NCBI GenBank assembly: GCA_016710275.1
Contig: JADJXS010000001.1
Span: 1,984,001-2,048,000 of the forward strand
Length of the DNA: 64,000 bases
Reading direction: 5' to 3'
Origin: Phycisphaerales bacterium
Lineage (GTDB): Bacteria > Planctomycetota > Phycisphaerae > UBA1845 > Fen-1342
The position numbers and the translations under genes are program-made. How positions within the stretch are numbered: position 1 is the first letter of the stretch; each line of letters starts with the position of its first letter. Below, piece by piece: positions 17,488 through 24,484 of the stretch. Below the pieces are notes generated by a model. The model saw only the letters and a program-made list of their open reading frames with translations, was not told where the DNA came from and ran no database searches.

Positions 17488-18708
17488 CTACTGAATTCGC
17501 ACCAGTTCCGCCATCGCCTCGTCCGCGAAGCTCGAATCCGGATACTCATCGAGCACTCGTCGAAGCAGCGCCCGCGCCTCCGGGAGTCGCTTGGCTGCGA
17601 TGTAGGACCGGGCGCTCGAAATCCACTCCTTGCAGTCCTTTGCCGCCTTGAAATCCGTGACATCCGCCATCACCCGCGCATCGCCCGACAGGCGGACCCG
17701 CAGCGCTTCGGCCGCGTCCGCTTCCGCGGTGTCCGGATAGGTGGCGACGACCTTCTCCAGCAGCACATACGCCTCGCCGAACTTCCGCTGCTCCACGAAT
17801 GAGCGGGCGCGCTTGATATCCGCCTTCGCCGCTTCCGCCCCGGCGATGTCGCCCAGCTCGCGCTTCACGTTCTCGTGGTCCTTCGCGAGCTTGTCGAGCT
17901 TGTCCTTGGCGCTTCGATAACAGTCCAGCCCCCGAAAGTGCCGCGTCACGAAACGCAGATGCCGCACCGCATCGCTCCAGTTCTCCGCGATGATCGCCCG
18001 GTCGGCCCGCAGAATCGCATCCCGCCCCAGCGCCTCCAGCAGGTCCACGAATTCCTGGCAGTGCGTCTTGAGGCTGTCCCCGGTCATCGCCTTTTCCAGC
18101 GCAATCCGCGCTGCGCGGGTCGCTCCGGAGTAGTCCTCCGCCTGCAATGCCGCCCGGGCCACGCCAAGCTGGCTGCGCGCCGCCGCCGCCGCCTTCGGGT
18201 GCGTGCGCGTCGGCGGGTTGGTCGACAGGATGTCGCGGATGGTCGTCACCGCTTCGCCGCCGTCCGCCGGCGAGCCGCTCCACGCCACCTTGCCCTCGGG
18301 GTCAATGATCACCATGTAGGGCCAGAACTCGACCTTGTATTCCTCATCAGCCTTTGACTCGCAGCCGACCGGAAAGAAGATCTTGTGCTTCTTGATGCCC
18401 GGCTCGGTACGCTTCGCCTCGCCCGAAGTCAGGCCGATGATCCGTACGCCCATCGCGACGCCCTGGCTGTTCTCAAACACGTTCAGGTCATCGAAGAAGT
18501 ACTTCCCGCCCTCGTGGAACGACACCCAGAAATACAGCACGGTGATCATGCCGCGGGTGTCCTGCAGCGAAAGCGCCTCGCCATCGGTGTTGAGCCACAC
18601 CTTCGCCTCAATGTCCGGGGCGATTGTTCCCTTCTCGAGTTGCGCTAGCGCACCGCTCGCAAAGGCCAGGCTCACCACCAGCGCCGCCCAGTTCCACCGC
18701 GTTGTCAT
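17488..18708 (-). CDS. Secreted thioredoxin-fold protein with TPR region, no CXXC
   Basis: A 406-residue protein with a signal peptide (WAALVVSLAFASGALAQ) and then a TlpA/AhpC-like thioredoxin fold: APDIEAKVWLNTDGEALSLQ, ITVLYFWVSFHEGGKYFFDD, VRIIGLTSGE, and WPYMVIIDPEGKVAWSG. The place where redox members carry CXXC reads SFHEGG, so disulfide chemistry of the usual kind is not expected. Residues from about 190 on are helical repeats of TPR type (SQLGVARAALQAEDYSGATR, AYVLLEKVVATYPDTAEADA, ARALLRRVLDEYPDSSFADE). I chose the ATG at 18708 because ACGGAGG precedes it. Probably a periplasmic scaffolding or folding-related protein; function not known. Confidence 0.72.
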   Translation of the reverse strand: MTTRWNWAALVVSLAFASGALAQLEKGTIAPDIEAKVWLNTDGEALSLQDTRGMITVLYFWVSFHEGGKYFFDDLNVFENSQGVAMGVRIIGLTSGEAKRTEPGIKKHKIFFPVGCESKADEEYKVEFWPYMVIIDPEGKVAWSGSPADGGEAVTTIRDILSTNPPTRTHPKAAAAARSQLGVARAALQAEDYSGATRAARIALEKAMTGDSLKTHCQEFVDLLEALGRDAILRADRAIIAENWSDAVRHLRFVTRHFRGLDCYRSAKDKLDKLAKDHENVKRELGDIAGAEAAKADIKRARSFVEQRKFGEAYVLLEKVVATYPDTAEADAAEALRVRLSGDARVMADVTDFKAAKDCKEWISSARSYIAAKRLPEARALLRRVLDEYPDSSFADEAMAELVRIQ

Positions 18709-18835
18709 GATCCAAACCTCCGTCCGTTCCGCTGTCGCGAAACCGCCTCGGCGCACCGCCTCCACCCGCCGCCGCGGTGCGCATCCGGGTTTCACACCAC
18801 TTACAGTATATCCGCTGCTCCAAGCGGCAAAGTGC

Positions 18836-19126
18836 CTAAATGAGCCAGGTGCTCAGCAGAATCACCGCCAGCACCAGCAGGATCGCGATCCCGATCCGCC
18901 ACCATTCGGGCCAGCCCCTCGCCGACCCCGGCTTCACCCATGCCCCGCACCGGCCGCAGCGCTCCGCATTCTCCCAGATCATCGCCCCGCAGCGCGGACA
19001 GGGCAGCGTATCCTCCGAATCGTCGTCGCCCGTCATGTCCTCCGGCTGCGGATCTTCCGAGTCGTCGAGGCCGAACGGATCGACGTCCTCGTCGTCATTC
19101 GGCCGCCGGCCCGGAGGTCGCGCCAT
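18836..19126 (-). CDS. Zinc-ribbon membrane protein (96 aa)
   Basis: A small protein with an acidic N-terminal tail (NDDEDVDPFGLDDSEDPQ), a double zinc-knuckle (LPCPRCGAMIWENAERCGRC) and one C-terminal transmembrane helix (IGIAILLVLAVILLSTWLI). The two CxxC pairs form the usual four-Cys zinc ribbon, so the protein would be a tail-anchored zinc-ribbon protein with its ribbon in the cytoplasm. No specific role is known. A good AGCGGGAGCG precedes the start. It is followed on the same strand by nothing close, and the isochorismatase-like gene lies 21 bases upstream of its start, so they may be cotranscribed. Confidence 0.7.
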   Translation of the reverse strand: MARPPGRRPNDDEDVDPFGLDDSEDPQPEDMTGDDDSEDTLPCPRCGAMIWENAERCGRCGAWVKPGSARGWPEWWRIGIAILLVLAVILLSTWLI

Positions 19127-19147
19127 GAGAATTCGCTCCCGCTTGCG

Positions 19148-19699
19148 CTACTTGATGATCGGCAGCATCGCCCGGAACAACTCCGTCCCCGCCCGCTCCG
19201 CCAGCCGATAGAGCGCCGCTTCCACCGTCGTCACCGTCAGACCCATCGCCCGCATCCCCTCCAGCGCCACCGCGTGATCGCCCGCCCGTCGCGACCCCAC
19301 CGCATCCGCCAGCAGCACCGGCCGCAGCCCCGCATCGTGCAGGTCGCAGGCCGTCTGCTGCACGCACACATGCGTCTCAATCCCCGCAATCAGAACTGTT
19401 TCGCGCCTGTGGCTCCGCAGATGCTCCAGCAGCGCCGGATCGCGCGCTGCGCTGAATGTCATCTTGTGCAGCACCGGCGAGCCGTCGGCCGCATCGCCGA
19501 TTCGGCGGTCCGTCCCCCCCAGCCCCTGCGGATATTGCTCACAAAGCGTCCGCGTCAAACCCATCAGCCGCGCCGCGCGCAGCATGCGCACCGTCTGTGT
19601 CACGACGCGCTCATGCTCGTCAATATGCGGCAGCAGGCGCTCCTGCACGTCCACCACGAGCAGTTGCGTCGCCGCGATCGAAATGTCAAACGTGGACAT
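19148..19699 (-). CDS. Isochorismatase-family (cysteine) hydrolase
   Basis: A 183-residue single-domain hydrolase with the family's catalytic triad visible: D17 (LLVVDVQE), K79 (VLHKMTFSA) and C112 (GIETHVCVQQTACDL), together with the cis-peptide-type GIETH motif. Members hydrolyse isochorismate, nicotinamide or other small amides; this short form is closest to the general 'YcaC-like' hydrolases, whose substrates are not known. No signal peptide is seen, so it is cytoplasmic. The gene is 21 bases upstream of the zinc-ribbon membrane protein, on the same strand. Confidence 0.88.
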   Translation of the reverse strand: MSTFDISIAATQLLVVDVQERLLPHIDEHERVVTQTVRMLRAARLMGLTRTLCEQYPQGLGGTDRRIGDAADGSPVLHKMTFSAARDPALLEHLRSHRRETVLIAGIETHVCVQQTACDLHDAGLRPVLLADAVGSRRAGDHAVALEGMRAMGLTVTTVEAALYRLAERAGTELFRAMLPIIK

Positions 19700-19711
19700 C
19701 AGGTCGCCGCG

Positions 19712-19804
19712 CTAAAACACGAACCGCAGCAGCACCGAGAGCAGGATCACCAGCGCCGTCGCCGCGCCCAGCAGCAGTCCGACCGGGTTGGACACCACTT
19801 CCAT
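19712..19804 (-). CDS. Tiny membrane protein (30 aa)
   Basis: The ATG at 19804 is preceded by GAAGGAG at good spacing. The 30-residue product starts MEVVSNPVGLLLGAATAL and is essentially one transmembrane helix ending in RFVF. The longer in-frame extension to 19921 has no coding look. It lies 12 bases upstream of the isochorismatase gene's ATG (19699), so it heads that transcript. Function unknown. Confidence 0.55.
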   Translation of the reverse strand: MEVVSNPVGLLLGAATALVILLSVLLRFVF

Positions 19805-19982
19805 GGCCGTTTTCTCCTTCTGCGCCCGCCGGCATGAAACCGCGAAGCGAGTCAATCCGGCTGCGGCAGCTGCGCCTCCCGGACTTCTCCGCCGCTTCAC
19901 GCACGGCCGCGCCGTCCTCACGCAGCCTGTCGCCGTAATGAGGCCTGCGGCCGTGATGCGGCCGGCCGCCCGTGAATTCGCA

Positions 19983-20066
19983 CTACAGCAGCAACTGGGC
20001 CAGCACGATCACAATGGCGAGAATGCCCGCCAGGAACGCCAGCCCCGATAGCAGCGAGTTCTCCAC
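19983..20066 (-). CDS. Tiny membrane protein (27 aa), GTG start
   Basis: Too short for normal ORF calling. A GTG at 20066 follows GGGAGG at 7-base spacing and opens a 27-residue frame, MENSLLSGLAFLAGILAIVI and VLAQLLL, one transmembrane helix with an acidic N-terminus. Its size and layout match the 30-aa and 32-aa proteins on either side. Confidence 0.5.
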   Translation of the reverse strand: MENSLLSGLAFLAGILAIVIVLAQLLL

Positions 20067-20205
20067 GCGCCGACCTCCCTCGTACTGCCGCTGTGCCACA
20101 CAGAAATCGCCCGCGGTGGCGGCAGCGCGCCTCACGCGAATAACGGCGACGCGGTGCGCCTTTCGCGAACACCGCCTGCACAGGGCGCTTCGGGCAAATC
20201 ACTGC

Positions 20206-20341
20206 GGCGCAGGTCGCCTTTCGCGCGTAACGGCGGCGCAGATCGCCCCTCGCAAAGACCGCCGGCGCAGGTCGCCTCTCACAAAGACCGCCGGCGCAGG
20301 TCGCCTTTCGCGCGCAACGGCGGCGCCGGTCGCCTCGGGCG
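20206..20341. repeat. 29-bp tandem repeat, about 4.7 copies
   Basis: Units begin GGCGCAGGTCGCC at 20206, 20235, 20264 and 20293, with a partial fifth from 20322. Odd and even units differ in their right half (TTTCGCGCGTAACGGC versus TCGCAAAGACCGCC). It lies between two of the tiny membrane protein genes. No spacer pattern, so not CRISPR. Confidence 0.75.
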
Positions 20342-20423
20342 AAAAAAAACAACGACGGGGCGCGCCCGGCAGACTCAATCCGCGAAGCGCACCCCGTCGA
20401 AAGCGGAAGACTCCGCCGGGTTC

Positions 20424-20522
20424 TCAGCCGCCGAACAGAAACTGGAAGGCGAGCACCAGCACGATGCCGAGCAGGATGATGCCGCCGATCCCAAGGCCGC
20501 CGAGCGAGTCAAGCAGGTTCAT
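20424..20522 (-). CDS. Tiny membrane protein (32 aa)
   Basis: An ATG at 20522 opens a 32-residue frame, MNLLDSLGGLGIGGIILLGI then VLVLAFQFLFGG, again a single transmembrane helix after a short acidic start (GGAGTG lies upstream). It is the third such protein on the same strand within 720 bases. The Gly-rich helix start is shared with none of the others, so these are not simple duplicates. Function unknown. Confidence 0.5.
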   Translation of the reverse strand: MNLLDSLGGLGIGGIILLGIVLVLAFQFLFGG

Positions 20523-20696
20523 TCTGAACACTCCGATCCAATACCCACAGCGGACCCGCCGCGTCGGCAGATCCCGACCGCTGTTATGCGGAAACGATGA
20601 ACCCGGGCGAAGCGCCTGTCAATAACCCGCGCCCAAAATTCCGCGCCCCGCCGCCGCCCGCCCTCGGGGCGGAAACCCGGCGCCACGTGTCGGCTG

Positions 20697-20815
20697 GCGC
20701 CGCGCGTTGGGTGGCGCCGCGCGTTGGGTGGCGCCGCGTGTTGGGTGGCGCCGCGCGTTGGGTGGCGCCGTGCGTTGGGTGGCGCCGTGCGTTGGATGGC
20801 GCCGTGCGTTGGGTG
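20697..20815. repeat. 17-bp tandem repeat, 7 copies
   Basis: Seven units of GCGCCGCGCGTTGGGTG with a few substitutions run without interruption up to the palindrome at 20816. Read on the other strand each unit contains GCCACCC, the same heptamer that forms the core of the 12-bp array at 35227. Confidence 0.85.
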
Positions 20816-20906
20816 GCATGCTTTCGCGGTACTCCGCGTAAGCATGCAGCACATCGTGGCACCACTCCTCCGGGCAGCGCGCCGTGGCACCGCCCTTCCG
20901 GGCGGT
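20816..20906 (-). repeat. Dispersed palindromic element, copy A
   Basis: A 32-bp palindrome (20816-20847) with outer arms GCATGCTT and AAGCATGC and inner arms CGCGG/CCGCG, followed by GTGGCACC and a second hairpin ACCGCCC-TTCC-GGGCGGT (20889-20906). The same two blocks occur in opposite orientation at 35145-35207, and the 32-bp palindrome again at 63524-63555. This copy has an extra segment of about 30 bases between the blocks. Confidence 0.8.
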
Positions 20907-21101
20907 CCACAAAGATGAAGACCACCATGCGGAGAGTTCACGTGCGGCCTGCGCACCAGTGGCTGAAGTCACTGGCAACGACCGGGCGCAACTGCAAGGA
21001 ACGGTCTGCAAGGTTCAGCCCCAAAGCGGGGAGGATGTTCCGCCCCATTCCGCCCGACTCCGCGCGTTCCAGTCCCTCGCCAGCGCGGGTATCCTGCCGC
21101 C

Positions 21102-23447
21102 GTGATGATGGGAACGCCCGTGCCGCCTTCACGACCCGCCCGACAGGAGCGCTCGATTTCCCCCGGTGCATTGCCTGACGCGGCGATTCAGACCTCAACC
21201 CCGCCGCAACAACGCCTCGTCGCGGCCCTGGCGCTGTTGCCTGCGATTGCATCCATTGCCCTGGTCTGGCTGACCCGCTGGATCAGCCAGGACGCATTCA
21301 TCTCCCTGCGCTACGTCGAGAATTTCTGGGCCGGCGACGGCCTCGTCTTCAACGTCGGCCAGCGCGTCCAGGGCTTCACCCATCCCCTCTGGATGCTGCT
21401 CCTGCTGGCCGCTCCGCCCGAGTGGTCCGTCGTCCATGCCATCAACCTCGGGCTGATCTGCACGACCGGTGCAATTGTTGCCGCTTGGTGGCTTCTTGCC
21501 GCGAGCGAGCGCCCGCTGTTGGGAATGAGCGCCTTTTGTCTTCTTTTCTTCTCTTCACGCAGCGCGCTCGAGTGGAGCACCAGCGGCCTCGAAAACAGCT
21601 TGAATCACGCGATAATCGCAATATCGACGGCAATGGCGCTACGTTCCGGCACACTGCCGCGTCGCCAGTTGTGTTTTGCGCTCGCCTTTGGCGCATTGCT
21701 GCTCAATCGCGTCGATCAGCTCTTTCTGGCGCTTCCGCTCGTCGGTCTTGCCGCGTGGCGCGCCCTGCGCTCAAACCCCCGTGGATTGCGCTCCACGGTT
21801 GCATTCTGTCGCGCCATGCTGCTCGGCATTCTGCCCCTGATCGTCTGGCTGGCGTTTGCTGCCTTCTATTATGGCTTTCCGTTGCCAAATACGAGTTATG
21901 CGAAGCTTGGCGGCGCGACCCGCGCCGACGCGCTGCTCGCCGGGCTGCTCTACTTGCGCGATTTTGCGCGCTATGAGCCGTTTCACGCCGGAGTGATCGC
22001 TTTTGCGCTGTTTTTTCCCTGGATCGCACGCCTCGATCCCGCCCGCCGGGCTGCGGCCGTCTGCGTTGCGCTGGGAATTCTGCTGCAACTGGGCTACGTG
22101 CTCAGTATCGGCGGCGACTACATGCGCGGCCGGTTCCTCACCAGCAGCCTGTTTTCCGCGGCGCTGCTGATCGGATTCGTCCTGGCCGCGGCGCGATCGC
22201 GAGTGCCGGTCGCCGCGGCCGGCCGGCCGGAATCGGACCCAGCTGGTGCAGCGCCGGCGGGCCACCAGTCCGCAATGAGCGGCGCAGCCTCGCGCCCGCG
22301 TGCCGCGCTTTGGCGCCGAATCGCGCCGATTGTGGCCGCCTGCGGTGTTCTGTTGCTTCTGGCCGCATCCTGGCGGGTCACGTTGCGCGAGCGCCCCTTC
22401 GACGCCCGCAGCGGCGTGTCGCGAATCTGGCTCGAATACAACCCATTTCCCGAAATCCGCGCCGATGGACGCGCATTGACGCGCAGCGCCATGAACGCGG
22501 GCTATCGCAATCTGTCGCCATTTGTGCGATTCAATGAGCGATTTGCCACCGATCGTCGCCCGGACGAGATGTTCTCTGTTCGATACACCAACCTCGGCGA
22601 CGACACCTTCGGCATGGGGCCGCGGCTGCGGGTGGTGGATCTGCACGGCCTGGCCGATCCGTTCGTTGCGCGGTGCCGGCCGAGCCTCAAGAACCGTACC
22701 GGCCATGTGCAGCGGGCGGTGCCGCTTGCGTACCTGCACGCGCGGCGCGTCGTGAACCTCGGGGATGACTGGCTGAACCGCGTGGTGGCGCTGGATGCGA
22801 ACCTGGCGGCGGAACTTGATCGGCGGGCGGCGGAAGCGCCCTGGCCAGCAGGCCCGGCGCGGCAGGTCTTCGAGGAACTGGAAGTGCTGACGGCGGCGCC
22901 GTTGTCGGACGCGCGGCGCTGGCCGCTGATCTGGAAGTACACAGTGTCGAGACCCCAGGCGTGGGATCCGGGCGCGGACGCGGTAACGATGCCGGTCTCA
23001 GATATTCCGGCCGGGGCGATCACGATCCATGCGGAGCTGGCGCCAGTTCTGGTGTTGCGCGGGGTCGAGCCGAGTCAGTTCGACTATTGCGATCCGCGGC
23101 TTTCGGGGAGGTTCTGGCTTGGCAACGGGGATGCAGGCGAGGTGGCCATCGAGTTGGACGCCCGCGAGCCGGTGCGGGCGGTCGTTCGGGTTACGATTGA
23201 GGCGCTGGGGCCGGCCGTGGATCCGGGGGCGGGTTGCCGGCTGGAGGTTCGCGCCTCAGACGGGCCGATGGGGTGGGCACAGGTGCGCGCCGCGGGTGAA
23301 GTAAGTCTTGCCGCGGAAATTCCTGCCGGGGTGTCGCGCTTGCGGCTGCACATCCCCGGTGCACCGTCAGGCGGCCGCTACTATCGCGACCCGCGGCCGT
23401 TGATGGTGTTGATAGGGGGGGTGCATGTCGAGCCGTCCGGGCATTGA
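21102..23447 (+). CDS. GT-C type membrane glycosyltransferase (AftB/ZomB-like)
   Basis: A 781-residue polytopic membrane protein. The first luminal loop carries ISQDAFISLRYVENFWAGDG and LVFNVGQRVQGFTHPLW, the Asp-containing signature (D64) of GT-C transferases related to mycobacterial AftB/ZomB that use polyprenyl-phosphate sugars. About ten hydrophobic segments follow up to residue 400 or so, then a large soluble C-terminal region (to 781) with an extracytoplasmic, jelly-roll-like end (SRLRLHIPGAPSGGRYYRDP). It probably adds sugars to an outer-surface glycan or protein; the acceptor is unknown. The gene begins 195 bases after the palindromic element and reads away from the tiny-protein cluster. 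Confidence 0.75.
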   Translation: MMMGTPVPPSRPARQERSISPGALPDAAIQTSTPPQQRLVAALALLPAIASIALVWLTRWISQDAFISLRYVENFWAGDGLVFNVGQRVQGFTHPLWMLLLLAAPPEWSVVHAINLGLICTTGAIVAAWWLLAASERPLLGMSAFCLLFFSSRSALEWSTSGLENSLNHAIIAISTAMALRSGTLPRRQLCFALAFGALLLNRVDQLFLALPLVGLAAWRALRSNPRGLRSTVAFCRAMLLGILPLIVWLAFAAFYYGFPLPNTSYAKLGGATRADALLAGLLYLRDFARYEPFHAGVIAFALFFPWIARLDPARRAAAVCVALGILLQLGYVLSIGGDYMRGRFLTSSLFSAALLIGFVLAAARSRVPVAAAGRPESDPAGAAPAGHQSAMSGAASRPRAALWRRIAPIVAACGVLLLLAASWRVTLRERPFDARSGVSRIWLEYNPFPEIRADGRALTRSAMNAGYRNLSPFVRFNERFATDRRPDEMFSVRYTNLGDDTFGMGPRLRVVDLHGLADPFVARCRPSLKNRTGHVQRAVPLAYLHARRVVNLGDDWLNRVVALDANLAAELDRRAAEAPWPAGPARQVFEELEVLTAAPLSDARRWPLIWKYTVSRPQAWDPGADAVTMPVSDIPAGAITIHAELAPVLVLRGVEPSQFDYCDPRLSGRFWLGNGDAGEVAIELDAREPVRAVVRVTIEALGPAVDPGAGCRLEVRASDGPMGWAQVRAAGEVSLAAEIPAGVSRLRLHIPGAPSGGRYYRDPRPLMVLIGGVHVEPSGH

Positions 23448-23473
23448 TGCGACCGGCGGCGGGCGAGCGTGCT

Positions 23474-24484
23474 TCAGTTTCCCGGCTGCGGCGCGATCAG
23501 CAGAATCGCATAGCACGCGGCCACCTGCACTCCGTCATCCGGGATCGCCGCCAGGTTGCGCAGCGTGCCCAACGCGCGAGGATCGCCGATCGCACCCAAA
23601 GCGTGCGCGGCCAGGCTGCGGATGTAGTACGTTTCGATCTCGTCGCGCCCCGTCTGCGTCGCCGCCTGCATCGCCAGGTTCAGCCCCTCTTTCGAGCCGA
23701 GCCGCCCCAGCGCCCGCGCCGCCAGCAGCCGCGCCTGGATGTATTCGCCGCGCTGACGCATGCGATACAGCAGCGTGTCGCGGGCGCGCTCCGCCGGGTT
23801 GTCCGCCAGCGCGAGCAGCGCCAGCACGCGCGTCTCGGCCGCTCCCTGGGCATACTCGATCAGCCGATCCACCGCGTCCGACTCGCCCAGCGCCGCCAGT
23901 GCTCCATAGGCCGTGATGATCACGCGCGTGGATCGGTCGGTTGACACCGTGAATCGCAGCCGTCGCACGGCGCTTTTTTCGCCCAGGCGGCCGATCAGCA
24001 GCGCCGCGTCGGCGCGCAGTCCCTCGTCCGTGCCCTGCGCAAGGGTTTTGACCAGCACCTCGGCCTGCCGCGCTTCGCCGCAGCGATAGGCCGCGAACGC
24101 CGCCCCGAGCACCACCCGCGGCTCGCGGTCGCGCAGCAGGCGCAGCACGTCATCCAGCGCCGCCGTGATTCGCGCGTCTCCGATGGCCACGCAGGCCGCA
24201 TAGCGAACGATGGCCGCGTCGTGACGCAGGTTCTGGCGGATGGCCTCCGCCCCGGCCCGCGGCGCGACCCGAGCCAGCGCCTCCATCGCGTTGCAGCGCG
24301 TCTCCGCCGCGCCGGTGGTCGCTGCGCGCAGAAGCAGGTCCAGCGCCCGCGTCCGCAGCGCCGCGGCATCCGGCGGCGGCAAAGGCGTGGCCGAGCCGGT
24401 CCCGCCGGCGCAGCCGCCCGCCCACGGCAGCGCAGCGCAGATTGTCAGCAGAACGATCACCGCGCCTGGTCGCCGATGGATCAT
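23474..24484 (-). CDS. HEAT-repeat lipoprotein
   Basis: A 336-residue protein. The N-terminus (IVLLTICAALPWAGGC) is a signal peptide with a lipobox-like AGGC, so it is probably lipid-anchored. The remainder is a run of HEAT repeats of about 30-36 residues (VRYAACVAIGDARITAALDD, GLRADAALLIGRLGEKSAVR, LLAARALGRLGSKEGLNLAM, AAHALGAIGDPRALGTLRNL), a helical solenoid used for protein binding. The ATG at 24484 overlaps the stop of lnt (ATGA) and has GAAGGGAGC upstream. Being made in the same transcript as apolipoprotein N-acyltransferase fits a lipoprotein, though no direct functional link is known. Confidence 0.78.
   Translation of the reverse strand: MIHRRPGAVIVLLTICAALPWAGGCAGGTGSATPLPPPDAAALRTRALDLLLRAATTGAAETRCNAMEALARVAPRAGAEAIRQNLRHDAAIVRYAACVAIGDARITAALDDVLRLLRDREPRVVLGAAFAAYRCGEARQAEVLVKTLAQGTDEGLRADAALLIGRLGEKSAVRRLRFTVSTDRSTRVIITAYGALAALGESDAVDRLIEYAQGAAETRVLALLALADNPAERARDTLLYRMRQRGEYIQARLLAARALGRLGSKEGLNLAMQAATQTGRDEIETYYIRSLAAHALGAIGDPRALGTLRNLAAIPDDGVQVAACYAILLIAPQPGN

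Noticed and set aside
20206..20341. CRISPR array
   Set aside because: Units are head-to-tail without unique spacers and no cas genes are in the window; the same holds for the 12-, 17-, 21- and 34-bp arrays.
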